Part shown: positions 34,011 to 48,100 of the stretch, piece by piece
Layout: the number at the start of each line of letters is the position of its first letter
Numbering within the stretch: the stretch's first letter is position 1
Assembly (NCBI RefSeq): GCF_024323335.1
Contig: NC_066584.1
Location: forward strand, 236,511,494-236,575,493
Direction: 5' to 3'
Length of the DNA: 64,000 bases
Source of the DNA: Lathyrus oleraceus
Taxonomy: Eukaryota; Streptophyta; Magnoliopsida; Fabales; Fabaceae
The notes under the pieces: model-generated
The model's input: only the letters and a program-made list of their open reading frames with translations
Told to the model about the DNA's origin: nothing
Databases searched by the model: none
Made by a program: the position numbers and the translations under genes

Positions 34011-37000
34011 TTAGGCAAAGTATTTCTTGACTGCATCTGTGTTCACAGGACAAGTGAACTCTTCACCATCCATAGTTGTAATAATCAAAGCACCGCCTGA
34101 AAAGGCTCTCTTAACAACATATGGGCATTCATAATTAGGAGTCTATTTTCACCTAGAATCTGGTTTGAACGACAAGATCTTCTTGAGCACAAGGTCACCT
34201 TCTCTGAACACTCGAGGTCTGACCTTCTTATCAAAAGCTTTCTTCATTCTCTGTTGATATAACTGACCATGACACATAGCAGTTAATCTCTTCTCTTCTA
34301 TCAAATTTAACTGATCAAACCTGGTCTAACACCATTCAGCCTCAGCCAACTTGGCTTTCATGAGTACACGCAATGAAGCAATCTCAACCTCTACGGGGAG
34401 CACTGCTTCCATACCATATACAAGAGAAAAAGGGGTTGCCCCTGTTGAAGTGCGGATGGATGTTCGATACCCGTGCAAAGCAAATGGGAGCATCTCATGC
34501 CAATCCTTATATGTGACAACCATCTTCTGAATAATCTTCTTGATGTTCTTATTTGCAGCTTCAACAATGCCATTCATCTTGGGTCTGCAGGGAGAAGACT
34601 TATGGTGTGCAATCTTGAAGTCTTTGCAAAGAGTTTCCACCATATTGTTATTCAAGTTCGTTCCATTATCAGTAATGATCTTGCTTGGCACACCGTAACG
34701 ACATATGATCTGATTCTTGATAAACCTCATAGCAACTTGCTTGGTTACATTTGCATACGATGCCGCTTCAACCCATTTTATGAACTAGTCAATTGCCACT
34801 AAAATGAAACGATGTCCGTTCGAAGCTTTTGGCTCAATCATCCCAATCATATCAATTCCCCACATGGAGAAAGGCCATGGGGAAGAGATAACATTCAATA
34901 GTGTCGGAGGAACATGAATCTTATCTGCATAAACTTCACACTTATGGCATTTCTTCACAAATTTGCAACAGTCAGATTCAATTGTCAGCCAATAGTAACC
35001 TGCTCGCAACATCTTCTTTTCCATTACATGTCCATTGGAATGAGTACCAAAGGAACCTTCATGCACTTCAGTCATCAACAAGTCTGCTTCGTGTCTATCC
35101 ACACATCTGAGCAAAACCATGTCGAAGTTTCTCTTGTACAGTATATCACCACTCAAGTAGAAATTGCCGGCTAATCTTCTCAAAGTCTTCTTGTCTTTCT
35201 GAGATGCCCCTGGCGGGTAAATCTGACTTTGAAGGAAACACTTGATGTCATAATACCACGGTTTCTCATCTTTGACTTCTTCAACGACAAACACATGAGC
35301 TGGCCTATCAAGGTGCATCACAGACAAATTGGGAACTTCATTCCAATACTTCACTATAATCATTGACGCTAACGTTGCAAGAGCATCTGCCATCCGGTTC
35401 TCATCTCGAGGGATATGATGAAATTCAACCTTTGTAAAGAAAGTTGAAATCCTCCTCACATAATCTCTATATGGTATTAGACCGGGTTGATTCGTCTCCC
35501 AATCACCTTTGATTTGATTCACAACCACATCGAAATCTCCGAAGACATCTACATACTTGATTATGAGATTCGTGGCCTCTTCAAGCCCCATAATGCAAGC
35601 TTCATATTTTGCCATGTTGTTTATGCACTTGAAAGTCAATCTAGCTGTAAATGGTAGATGCGTGCCTTGAGGAGTAATAATCACTGCCCCAATACCATTT
35701 CCATATTGATTAACAACTCCATCAAATACCATGCCCCAACGGGAACCAGGTTCTGGCCCTTCTTCAAGCAATGGTTCATCACAGTCTTTCATTTTTAAGT
35801 ACAAAATCTCTTCATCAGGAAAATCATACTGCACTGACTGATAGTCTTCAATCGGTTGGTGAGCCAAATGGTCAGCCAAGATACTACCTTTGATCGCTTT
35901 CTGAGATCGGTATTCGATATCATACTCTGATAACAACATCTGCCAACGGGTAATTCTCCGAGTTAAAGCAGGCTTCTGAAATATATACTTGATTGGATCC
36001 ATTTTGGATATCAACCAAGTGGTATGATTTAACATATACTGACGCAGACGCTTAGCAGCCTAAGCCGGTGCGCAACAAGTTTTCTCAAGCATAGAATACC
36101 GAGTCTCACAGTCGGTGAACTTCTTACCGAGGTAGTAAATTGCAAATTCTTTCTTTCCAGTTTCATCTTGCTGACCAAGAACACAACCCATACTATCTTC
36201 GAGCATAGTCAAATACATGATAAACGGTCTTCCTTCGACATGTGGAGACAAAATCGGAGGTTCAAGCAAATATTCCTTGATACTGTCAAAAGCTTTCTGG
36301 TAGTCTTCGGTCCAATCACAAGACTGATCTTTCCGAAGAAGCTTGAATATAGGCGCACATGTATCAGTCATGTGGGAAATGAATCTGGAGATATAATTCA
36401 AGCGGCCGAGAAAACCTCTGACTTGCTTCTCAGTTTTGGGCGCATGCATCTCTTGTATTTCTTTGACCTTGGCAGGATCAACTTCAATACCCTTCTCGCT
36501 GACAATAAATCCCAACAACTTACCAGAACGAACACCAAAAGTACACTTATTGGGATTCAAGCGGAGTTTATACTTCCTCAAACGCTGGAATAGCTTCAAC
36601 AAATGCTCAACATGCTTCTCTTCATCAATTGATTTAGCAATCATGTCATCGAAATATACTTCAATCTCTTTATGCATCATATCATGAAAAAGAGTAGTCA
36701 TTGCTCTTTGGTAAGTTGCACCAGTATTCTTTAAACCAAAAGACATTACTCTATAACAGAATGTTCCCCAAGGTGTAATGAATGTGGTCTTATCCATATC
36801 TTTGGGTGCCATCTTAATTTGATTATATCCGGAAAATCCATCCATAAACGAAAAGACTTTGAATTTAGCAGTACTGTCTACCAACATATCAATGTGTGGC
36901 AGAGGGAAATCATCTTTCAGACTGGCTTTATTCAAATCTCTATAGTTAACACACATGCGGACTTTTCCATCTTTCTTCGGCACATGCACAATATTGGCCA

Positions 37001-37440
37001 CCCATTGTGGATATCAACGGTCACAAGGAAACCGGAATCAATCTGCTTTTGCACTTCTTCTTTAATCTTCACAACCATATCAGGATGCATTCTTCTCAAT
37101 TTCTGCTTGACTGTCGGCCATTCTGGCTTCAACGGCAATCTATGCTCCACAATCTCAGAATCCAAACCAGGCATGTCTTGATAGGACTAAGCAAACACAT
37201 CTGAATACTCTTGAAGAATATCAATAAACCCCTCCTTGACATCTGGACACAAGCGAGACCCAATCTTGACTTCCTTCACATCATCCTCAAAACCCAAGTT
37301 GACTAGCTCAATCTGCTCTTCAAACGGTTGAATGTTCTTTTCATCTTGCTCAAGAAGACGAGATAATTCATCACTTTCTTCCCTGACCTCAATTTGGAGA
37401 AGGAGAGGGATCATTGTATTCAGTGGGGTTAGAAACCAAC
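34011..37440 (-). pseudogene. Ogre RT-RNase H-integrase exon (element D)
   Basis: The second pol exon of D, minus strand, degenerate. It begins after the intron at 37440 and has frame changes near 37390 and 37010. RT motifs: MCVNYRDLNKASLKDDFPLP, FSFMDGFSGYNQIKMAP, and catalytic YFDD instead of YVDD (36656-36645). A TAG at 36060-36058 replaces a Trp. RNase H-like regions follow (FDGVVNQYGNGIGAVI; NRMADALATLASM), then integrase with MWGIDMIG, a TAG at a Tyr position (34787-34785), and TDNGTNLNNN and NGIVEAANKNIKKI. Further stops lie at 34328-34326 and near 34160. It ends DAVKKYFA with TAA at 34013-34011, like element E. Confidence 0.92.
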
Positions 37441-37697
37441 CTGCATAATGATTTGATATTTTGATTTTAGAGAAGTGGATTTGTTGATCAAATATTATGC
37501 AGATGGGCAATTATATTGTTTACATGTGTTTTTTGTGATTACCATTTTTAGAATAAAGCAAAAAGTAAAAATAAAACATCATGGATGTAGATGAATAGAA
37601 TTAATTTTATTAATGATCAATTTGAAAATTCCCAAACAATGTTCACTTCTCCCTTAGGCATATGAGAAGGATTTTAAAAACATATAAAAGTAATTAC
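37441..37697 (-). other. Intron between protease and RT (element D)
   Basis: A 257-bp interval on the minus strand, starting GTAATTAC and ending ...CATTATGCAG. Splicing would complete an AAG codon and join HRS(K) to LVSNPTEYNDP. Position and borders match the intron of element E. A protease/RT intron is a known hallmark of Ogre elements. Confidence 0.8.
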
Positions 37698-39311
37698 TTA
37701 GATCGATGCAAAATAACAGGAATATCAACAGCAGTCCAATTGTTGCACGTCTTTCCATGCGTCACAAAATTGGTGTAGTCTTCCTCTTCGTCATCCTCTA
37801 GCACAACAACTAAGTGTTGTTCATTGCCATGAATGAAACCTTCGCTACGGAAGCTAAGTTTCATATCCTTAGACCTTGCGGTTGATGAACTTCTCTGGAA
37901 TCCTAAACTGGTCCTGCCTTTGTTGTCGGAGACCTCTACCATGCACCCCCATTGATCAACATCACCTTCTTCCACAATCTTCTTAGCATCTTTTAATGAG
38001 GACATGAGTGCCCCAACTCTCTTTTCAGCAGCAATAGATAAGGCTTGGAACGAAGTTCCAACCTCATCCTTAGCTTCAACATAAGAGAAAGATGACAGGT
38101 GGCTAACCAACATTGCCTTCTCCTCGCCAACAATCACAAGCTTTCCATTCTTCAAAAATTTGAGTTTTTGATGCAATGTGGAGGTAACAGCTCCCACCTC
38201 ATGGATCCATGGCCTTCATAATAAACAACTGTAGGCCAGGTGGATATCCATTACTTGGAAAGTAATTTGAAAATCACTCGGACCTATCTTAACTTGAAGG
38301 TCCACTTTACCAATAACTGTTTTGCGCGAACCGTCAAAAGCTTTGACGATTATACCGCTATACCTCATAGGTGCTCCTTGATATGATAGCTTTGACAATG
38401 TTGACTTTGGCAGCATATTCAACGAAGACCCGATGTCAACTAGCACATTTGACAAAGCATCCTCTTTGGAATTCATAGAAATATGCAAAGCCAAATTATG
38501 ATTTCTGCCCTCCTCAGGGAGTTCTTCACCACAAAAGCTAAGATTGTTGCAAGAAGTGATGTTAGCCACAATATGATCGAATTGATCCACTATAACATCA
38601 TGTTCCACAAAAGCTTGCTCTAGAACTCTCTGCAGTGCTTCTCTATGCGCTTCCGAATTCATGAGCAGAGACAACACTGAGATTTTTGAGGGGGTTTGGA
38701 GCAGCTCCTCCACCATATTAGACTCACTCTTTTTGATCAACCGAAGTACCTCATCATCATTGTTAGCCTTCAAATCGCTGGATTCACCAGACTTATCGTT
38801 TGAAGCGCTAACCGAATCTACAACAGGCACTTCCACCTTCTTACCAACAACTGATTCTTCTTTATTCTTTGGGAACACCGACCCAAACACTCGACCACTG
38901 CGGGTCACCATGGTAACATCAGCAATGCTCACTACAGATCTAGTCGTAGGCAATTGGACCTCTTGACCATCTTTAATCATTTTAGCATTATACTGATATG
39001 GAACAACTTTATCAGATGAATATGGGACTGGGACCGCTAACCGTATAACCAACAACGATACTGATCTATTGCTGCTACTGTTACTGTTGTCGTACTGGAT
39101 TACCAATCGCTCTGGTTGTTTGAAAATGGGCACTATGACATTCACATCATCATCTACAGGACGAGATTGAACAATTTGAATCATGCCTTCATCCATCAAT
39201 CGTTAGATGTCCCTTTTCACAACTTCGCAACCCCTCAGGTTAATACTACAGATAACACAACCGTCATGGTCATGTTCACAATCACTTATCCTTATGCGTC
39301 TGCACCAAGGA
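37698..39311 (-). pseudogene. Ogre protease region (element D)
   Basis: The retropepsin part of the gag-pro exon. Readable pieces are MIKDGQEVQLPTTRSV, MVEELLQTPSKISVLSLLMN, EGRNHNLALHISMNSKEDAL, and the active-site region LVDIGSSLNMLPKSTLSKL. The catalytic triplet DTG has become DIG (38437-38429). A stop follows AYSCLL at 38216, and the frame resumes at 38197 (MGAVTSTLHQKLKFLKNGKL) to the splice site. The region between gag and protease (about 39199-39311) is frameshifted. Non-functional. Confidence 0.88.
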
Positions 39312-39314
39312 TCT

Positions 39315-41033
39315 TCAGATAAAACACACATCAAAAACCTTAAACTCGCCAGAACAACCATCCACCATATTCACAGAAGAAATCCCATGAGCGGCCAATG
39401 GATTTGCTTTCACATTAGGCGGGCGGTCCTCAAAGGACACCATTCCACTCTTCATCAGCTTTTGAACCTCATACTTGAGCGGATAACAATTCTCGACATC
39501 ATGTCCGGGTGCTCCTTGATGAAAAGCACAACGGAGCTCAGACTTATACCACCATGGAAGTGGTTCTGGAATTTGTGGCAGGTTTCTTGGTTGAAGTAGG
39601 TTCTTGAGAACCAAAGATGGATACAATTCTGCATATGACATAGGAATTGGGTCAAAAGAGACATCTTTCCTCTCGAAATTTTGTTGATGATGATTGTTGT
39701 TGATATTGTTGTTATTATAGGTGTTTGCTCGTTGTTGCGGTTATTGTTATTAAAGTTGTGGTTGTTGAACTGGTACTGATTGATTGTTGGAAAATACTGG
39801 AATGACTGAAGATACTTGATGATGGTGTTGACGGGGTGGTTGATTCCTTCTGATCCGAGGCCTTCTCTTCCTCCCATTGCTTATTGCATTAGCTTCATTG
39901 TCCTTTTTCTTCCCAAAATTGCTACCATATCTCTTACTTGACGATGCTTCATCTTTCTACAAACGTCCTTCTCGGACTCCTTCCTCAAGCCTCATCCTCA
40001 TGTTTACCATTTCGGTAAAGTCACTGGGGGCACTAGCAATCATTCGTTGATAACAAAATGAACTCAGAGTTTTCAGAAAGATCTTTGTCATCTCTTTTTC
40101 CTCCAAGGGAGGAGTAATCTGGGAAGCCAATTCCCTCCATCTCTGTGCATACTCTTTAAATGTCTCCTTATCTCTCTGAGACATAGATCTCAGCTGGTCT
40201 CTATCAGGCGCCATATCCATATTATAGTTATACTGCTTGACAAAATCCTCTCCCAAGTCCTTGAAAGTGCGAATGCTTGCACTGTCCAACCCCTTATACC
40301 ATTTGAGCGCAACACCGGTTAAACTGTCTTGGAAGTAGTGAATCAACAGTTAGTCATTGTTAGTCTGGGTAGAAATCTTGTGAGCATACATCACTAGATG
40401 ACTGAGTGGACAAGTGTTCCCTTTGTACTTTTCAAAGTCAGGCACTTTGAACTTCACCGGGATCTTGACATTGGGTACTAAACACAACTCAGCAGCACTC
40501 TTCCCAAATAAATCCTTACCCCTCAACGTCTTCAATTCCTTACGCAGCTCAAGAAATTGATCCTTCATTTCATCCATTTTCTCGTAGACATCCGTATCCT
40601 CAGACGGCTCGGAGTGATAAATGGTGTCCTCTACACGAGGTAAGGTGTGCACAACGGGAGGTGGCACGGACATGACCGGGCTAGATACCGACATGGAAGC
40701 AAAAGTAGGCGCAAAGCCTTCGGGCACGAAGTTCGGAGGCATTCCCCACGGGAATCCGGAAGGCATAGTGGGCGCGAAATAAGCGGTAGCAGCAGGCATG
40801 GTAGAGGTAGCCACCTCTGAGATAACAGTCCTTTGAGGAGGAGTTGCAGGTGTTGGAGAAGCTTGACTCTGAGCAGCAAGAACTGACTCCATCATGGCAG
40901 TCAGGCGGGCGATATCGTCCTTCAGCTCTCTGTTCTCTTGCTCCAAATGTTCCATAATTATGAGATGATTGGCGCAAGTATTGTACCAATGAGTCAGCTT
41001 GGCTGAAGCACAAAAGAAACACGAATGAGACAT
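39315..41033 (-). pseudogene. Ogre gag (element D)
   Basis: The capsid gene of D. It opens at or before 41033 ([13 protein letters not shown], then [20 protein letters not shown]). It includes a Pro-rich segment ([21 protein letters not shown]), a capsid core (KDLFGKSAAELCLVPNVKIP, VKFKVPDFEKYKGNTCPLSH), a TAA at 40350 replacing a Gln, then IHYFQDSLTGVALKWYKGLD and MAPDRDQLRSMSQRDKETFK, and a TAG at 39957. A His/Gln/Asn-rich linker is frameshifted. The zinc-finger-like end reads CAFHQGAPGHDVENCYPLK (C-x3-H... type), followed by GMVSFEDRPPNVKANPLA. The homologous codons upstream of the MEHLEQ Met suggest translation starts earlier or after splicing. Confidence 0.88.
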
Positions 41034-41126
41034 CTGGCGAAAGAGAAACCTGCTTATGCAAATGATGCATGAAATGCAATGCTTGTTTATTTATTTTTAT
41101 TTTCAAGGAACTTAATATATCATTTT

Positions 41127-41385
<259 letters not shown>

Positions 41386-41504
41386 GCAATAATTTTATAT
41401 GACCAAAAATCTCTTTTTATTTATATAATTGGAAGGATTACACTGAGTACAATTTTAGAAACCAAATGAAAAAAAAAATACAAGAGAAAAGGAGACTAGT
41501 CATC

Positions 41505-42974
41505 CTAAGGATCCCTAACAACAATGTCAGAAGATCTAGCTGAAGGCGCGTACTTCCTTGGAATGCGTCGGGTCTCGCTCTCAAAAGAAGCCTTCATCTG
41601 AGTCTTCTCGAGGACAAACTGATCAACAATCTTCTTCCAAGCAACAAAAGACTAAGGCATGCTAGAAGATGAAACCTCTGGCTCTCTCTATCTCTTTGTC
41701 ACTCGGTCTTCAAGTAGCTCAATAAGTGCATCTTTGTCCTTAGACTCCAACTGCAACTCTTCATGCTTCTTGCTCAAAGCACGGAAATGCTCTTCCCACA
41801 TATCCTTCTCTTGCTTCATCTTGGTGAGTGCGTCTTCCAACTCCTCTACATCTTGGTTAGGAAGAGCTAATGGCTCAACCACAATCGTAGATATAGGTCT
41901 TTCACAAGGATAAGGCATCTTCAACTCCAAAGCTCTCTTCTTCACCCAAAGAGTGTAAGCTTCCAAAGCTACACAATTGCACGAACCAAGCTCGGATCTT
42001 TCTTTCATATGCACATTATGCCAAGAATGCACAATCTTCTGCTTCAGACCTTCTAACAAAGTGTTATTAGGTTTGTCTCTCAAGGGGAACCCAAGTTGAC
42101 AACGAGCCAAAACAGGGTTGTAGTTAATTCCTCCTTGTGTACTAATGAGAGGCACATTAGAGAATTCACCACAACTATCAATAATCTCCAAACTGCCCAA
42201 AGAGGGATCATACCAAACTATATCATCATTAGTGAGAGACATAAGTCTCTAAGACCACTGTAGACATTGTTTGTTCTCCATAAAAGCAAGTGTCTGAGGC
42301 AAGTGCGAAATAAACCACTTGTACAGAAGAGGAATACAACAGATAATCGTTCTGCCACCCTTACAATTCCTTAGATGCAAAGAGAAGTACATATCACCCA
42401 ACAAAGTAGGCACATGATTCCCAATCAAGAAAAGTCTAATGGTGTTAATATCAACAAAATCGTCAATGTTAGGGAACAAAGTTAATCCATAGATGAGCAA
42501 CACAAAGATAGCTTCAAAAGCATCCACACTACCGGCTTGAGCAAAGGCAGTAGCTTCCTTGATGAGGAAATCAGATGGCAACCCAAACAATCCTCCTTTC
42601 TTCATCCAATGAGCCTCTATTTCAGACTTCTTCAAGTGAAGAGCTTCAGCAATAAGATGAGATCTGGGAATCTCTTCCAATCCACTAAATGGTACTCTAC
42701 TAGAAACAGGTATCCCCAAGAGATGATAATACTCCTCCAAGGTAGGCACAAGCTGAAAATCAGGAAAAGTGAAGCAACGGTAGAGAGGATCCTAGAACTG
42801 CACCAACACACTCAAGAGTCCTTCAACCACATCAGCAAACAAGATAGATAGAAGCTTCCCATGACGTTGTTTGAAGTCCAAGGGATCTAATACAATAGAT
42901 GATAACTTCCTTAACTCTTTCAAGTCGATACATCTGAAACTGTACTTCTTAGTGTTCTTTCGTCCATAATCCAT
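41505..42974 (-). pseudogene. Ogre ORF1, DUF7745 / plant-mobile-domain-like (element D)
   Basis: The extra gene upstream of gag that marks Ogre elements; its role is unknown. It starts MDYGRKNTKKYSFRCIDLKE at 42974. A TAG at 42794-42792 replaces a Tyr. The domain core follows: FPDFQLVPTLEEYYHLLGIP, VPFSGLEEIPRSHLIAEALH, GGLFGLPSDFLIKEATAFAQ, EAIFVLLIYGLTLFPNIDDF, VPTLLGDMYFSLHLRN and LLYKWFISHLPQTLAF. A TAG at 42251-42249 is followed by SLTNDDIVWYDPSLGSLEII and a Glu/Lys-rich coiled coil (41810-41690). After a further stop at 41690-41688 it ends IVVRDP at 41505. It matches ORF1 of E throughout. Confidence 0.87.
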
Positions 42975-43850
42975 GGTCTGAAAATATTTGCAAATAACAC
43001 CTCAGTTCCTTGAAATTTTCGTGTGATGAATGTCATGATGTGCATGAATGCATGAATGCAACAATCATAAATAAGGGATCATACACAAGGAAAACAAACA
43101 AAGGTCAAGGGATGAATCAAGTCATTGTCAAGATCAATCATCCATTTTGGTGGATTATGGTTTACACCTTATCAACACCCAAGTTCCATTGATATTGACA
43201 AGACTTGATTGGATCAACCAAGAATCAAGGGTTTGTTATGAGTCACGAGCATGAAGTCTGGGTAAGAACCATCCCAAAGGAGTGAACTAAGGATAAAAAC
43301 ATGTAGATCATGTTCTAAAAAGTTCCCAGAGTCTTAATTCCATCTATCGGATATTACAGGATTAAGATGACTGACTCATCGATCCATAATATTCTCAAGA
43401 GAAACTCGTCTAAGTGTAGCATCGCGTAACAACTATTATTAAGTCTACACTTGAACAGTCTACGTACTACATCCTAAATAGGCCAAGAGGCGGTAAATGT
43501 TCTACGGTCCTCAGCTTCTCGGACCCAAATTGGAGATAGTGATGCCTAACCACAAATACTTGTGTGACATTTCCAAATCTAAAAGAGTCTCCACTGAGCA
43601 GATGGATCTCGAGCCAACTTGTTAAGGACAACTCCACAAAAGTCGAACATGACTATACCATCCTCCTAACTTAATTGCACTTAAGTTCGGGTTAGAACTT
43701 ATCTCACCACTCAGAGTTCACCAAGAACAATAAGCAAATTATATCACACATACAAGTATACAAACATCACATATATACAATTATGTACACACACAAAAGT
43801 AGGCTAAACCCACTGGAGGCTACTCCCCAACAGAGTCACCACCTAATTTC
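42975..43850 (-). other. 5' leader of element D with PBS
   Basis: Untranslated region between 5' LTR and ORF1. The PBS is at 43841-43824 (TGGTGACTCTGTTGGGGA), complementary to tRNA-Arg as known for Ogre, nine bases from the LTR. The last 45 bases before the ORF1 ATG (gaaaatttcaaggaact ... atttgcaaatattttcag) are shared with E and end in a splice-acceptor-like TTTTCAG. Confidence 0.75.
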
Positions 43851-45125
43851 TGTAGCGGTAAATTCATGATCATTAAGCTATGGATAAGCTAGACATCAAT
43901 AAAACCAGAGTCACAACCGCGCTTTTATTGTTTCTAAGGGAAAAGGGAAAAGTACGAACAAAACCCAAAAGTAAGAAGTTTTCAAATGAAAATTAATAAA
44001 ATGCCAGAGATTACAGGTAAGGGGTTGGTTACACAGAGGGAAGATGATAACACCCAAAGTATCCTAGGTACTCCTAGGGAGCCCTTTTTTGTGTGCATAT
44101 GTATTTTGTAAAGAATGATATTTACAAACAAATAGAATGGGGAGATGAGAAAAGAATTCATTAATTATATTTTTGTGTTTGACAAGACCTTCAGACTTAT
44201 GCCTACGTACCAACATAAAAATGAGGGATCAAAACCTCGTAGTTCGTGATACAAATTTCAAAATGGATGCATTGCTTTTATCAAAAATTAAATTTGAAAG
44301 GCACAAAGGCCTAAAAATGGTTTGAATGAGTTAGTTATTTTTTGGCTTTTGAAAGTTTAAGTCAAGTATAATTAAGTCTATTTACAAGTTTGATTAAGAA
44401 AAGAAGTTTGAAAATGCAATGGCATAAGGCCAAAGTTTCTAGTTTGCAAAGTGGTCAAAGTTTAGAACAAAACTAGTTTAAACAAAGAAGATTTAAAAAA
44501 GGGAGGGAGAGATTTTGAAATTAAAAAAGTGGGGAGGAGATGAAGAGACTAATCCTATGCACAAAATTAAAATTTAAGAGTTGAAAAGATCTGATCGATG
44601 GGTAGCAATCCAACAGGCAAGAATGCCATATAGAAACCCCAAATTCCCTTGGATATTAGAATCAAGCAACAAACAATGCATACAATATATCAATCTTGAA
44701 GAGCAAGGCATCAAATAAAGATAGCCACATCCAAGCTTAGCCATTCCATGATCTTCTTCAAAATTAGCCCATGTAGCAGATGAATTCCACAAGTCACAGG
44801 TTCAAAATAATGGCTTCACAATGATCATGTTACAAATGAACTCAAAGGGATCTTGAATGATGTATCAGATGAATTTTCAAATTGCAATCACTTGGTTTCA
44901 CAAAATTTGGCATTCGCCAAGTCCTTTAGCATAGGGAGGTTGCATAAATTCTAAGTCCAATTTATTCAAGATAAAGTCAACAGTCCACACAAAAGTTTTT
45001 TTAGGGTTTTTGTTTTTATTATGTACATTAATGGTCCAAGACCACACAAACAAACAAAATATACAAAATGGAATATATCACACAATATGGTCCAAGTGGA
45101 CAAAGTGAAAATTGCATTAGCATAA
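43851..45125 (-). repeat. 5' LTR of element D, terminal 1.27 kb
   Basis: Matches 26504-27776 with several percent divergence, ending at the PBS side with ...CCGCTACA. It is truncated at 45125 (…gcattagcata) by LTR F; the rest should lie right of the window. Confidence 0.88.
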
Positions 45126-48100
45126 TGTAACGGGGTATTCGTTACCATTAGAGATATTGACTAAATCCAAGGTAAACCATACAAGTCGAGTCGCCACCGC
45201 ACTTCTATTTATCCAAAGGAATGGTTAGAAAGCGAACAAAAACATAAAAGTTTTATCGAATCAAAAACTAGTAAAAATGCCAGAGATCTGGGTAAGGGGG
45301 TTGGTTATGCAATGGGAAGGTTTTAAGCACCCAAAACATCCTAGGTACTCCTAGGGAGCCCTTTTCATAAGTGTTGTTCTAGTCTAATGGGTGTAGGTAT
45401 ATCTAAAGTACTATTTACTAAAAGGAAGGTTAAAAGAAAATGACTCGCAAGGATGTCGCATTCACTGCCTACGTATCTCATCTGAGTATGAGAATCAGAG
45501 TCTTCGTAGCTCGGCTACCTATGGGTTAAAGAGAAGTGTGCTCGGTAAGACGTCGCGTCTTATGCCTACGCATCTCATCTGGAATGAGAATCAGAGCAAA
45601 ACGTAGTTCGGCTAACTAGGGGTTAAGGATTGCCATCTGAACATGGACTTACAAAAGAGGACACCAGCTGTGTCAAAGGAGGGTGGGCAGTGTGTTCAAC
45701 GTCCTAGCAGTAGGTGTCGCAGCTCGCTGAATCGAGTCTTAGGAAGTTACCTATTTGCAATAGAACGGACTGACATGCCACAAGATCGGAGACGCACGAA
45801 AGGTCTAAAAGTGGGGAAGCTCTGCTCTAGAGTTGTCATGCGATATGGACCTATGTGTTAGGATTTACAAAGGGGAACATCTACCTAATGTTAGCATGCA
45901 AAGAATAAGGGAATTCTACCTATGTTATCATACAAAAGGTTCTACCTAAAGGGTGCTACCTAAACGGAACAAGAGTCGACGGATGGAGCGCGGAGAGGAG
46001 TTACGAATAAGGGTAGATGGCGATGCCGGAGGCAATCGACTTACAGGTAGATGGTGATGCCTGAGGCAATCGACTTACAAGAGGATGGATGAATGCGTGC
46101 TGGTTCTGTTAAGTTTTGAAAATGATTACTCGACGTTGGATCAAGCTTTTGATCTTATTTTGAAATGGTTATCGGATGTTCGTTTTAATTCTTGTATTAA
46201 CAGGTGACTAAAGAAATAAATAAATAAATATTATACACTTTATGGGAGAGGGGTACATTTGTTATGAATGGGGATTGTTCATGGCAAACAAACAATAAGA
46301 ATATATGCCTCATACATCAAACAAGTAGGCAACAATTATCATTCAGATCGGATAAATAAACAATATATAATCAAACCAAAGAATCAAATAATGGAGCATT
46401 TAAACAATGCATGGGAGTATGAACATGTTAAATAATCAAGCAATAGAAAGCATGAATGAGAGAAACAAGTATAAAAGATAACAGATGAATCAAACAGATG
46501 AATATATACACACAAAGGGTCCACTGAATAATTTAATCAGGAAATGAGGTAAGGACCAAATAAAATCAAGGTAAAAGGCCTCTAATACATGGCATATGAG
46601 ATGAACAAGGGAGGATTAAAAGATCTCTTCAATTGCCATAAGCAATCCTTAAGTCAAACATCGATCATAAAGAAGTCAACTGAAAATTCAAGTCAACTTA
46701 AAAAATAACAAATAAATAGCAAATTAATCAAGAAAATTATGACATCATCATCCCCCAAAAATATTTTAAAAATAATGAAAATTGACACGTGAATTAATTA
46801 AAACAAAACATAGGTCAAACCAAAAGTCAATTAATAAGACTAGGTTAGAAATAAATCAAGAATAAATAGCAAATTAATCAAGAAAATTATGAAAAATTAA
46901 ACTAAATAAGGTGGGGTCAGGACATCATCATCCCCCAAAAAGATTTTAAAAATAATGACAATTGGTACGTGAATTAATTAAAATAAAACATAAGTCAAAT
47001 TAAAAGTCCACCAACCAAACTAGGTCAAAAATAAATCCAAAATAAATTGAAAATGTGAAATAAAATTCCAAGTAAACGTCAGGTTGACCATGAGATAATG
47101 GTCAACCTTCATCTCAAAAATCAAATGCTAACAATAATTTTAAGTCCTAAAAATAAAATCAATAAAAAAAAGTGTGTTAAAATGGACCATTTAGAATAAA
47201 TAATTAAAATAAAATATTAATATTAAAAAAATACAAAAATAAAAATTATATAAAATTAAATAAAACGTTAAGAAAAGTGAAAAATGATTTTGGATAATTT
47301 TATGGACGAAGAAAATATATTAAATAAGAAAAAGAAATATAAAAATGGAAGGATTAATGGTGATGAACATGGTAAGCAAGCGTAGATATATCAAAACCTG
47401 GCCATGGAAGAGATGATTACCTAATGGAAAATAGAAGTGGAATATAATCTGATATGTGATGAAGCTTTGCCTCCTTGCCACGAAATTCCAATGCTCCTTT
47501 AGGGTTAGGGTTTCAGCTTCTTAAATAGGGTGGATTAGGTGTTCTCATGGGCTTTTTAATAAGTGATTTATCCATAAGAATAAAAGTGTGAAGTGAGGTG
47601 TAAAATGTTGTTATTTTGGGCCAAACTTAAGTGAATGGATGTCCAATGCATGGCCAAAAGAGGTAAAAAAACGTGATTGGTTTGTGCAACATGCTTAGAA
47701 AATCTGATTGGGCCAGTCAGGCCCAAAATCTGCCTAGAAAATCAAGTCATGATGCCCACTTTAAATGAATGTATCTCTCAAACCATGGATCCAAATGAGA
47801 TGATTCCAAAAGGATGTGAAAGAGGAAATGGCAAGGTACAATTGTTGTGAAGAAAGTATTTTCAAATAATTCCTTGAAGTGCAAGAAAACTGGCCAAGAA
47901 GTCTTGACAAATTTTGAAGATTTTGGACTTAGAAATTTTTCTAAGTGTCCTAAAAAAATGTCTCACTTTGACTAAGCATAACTTTATCAATTCTAATCCA
48001 AATGGAGAAAATTTTATATCTCTAGAAAGCTTGGAACAAGAGGAACAACTTTCATGTTGGAGAAAGTTTCAAATGGAGCTGTTATATTGCTGTAAAATGG

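Noticed and set aside
45643..45861. 72-codon frame in LTR F
   Set aside because: Inside an LTR, no domain, single short frame.
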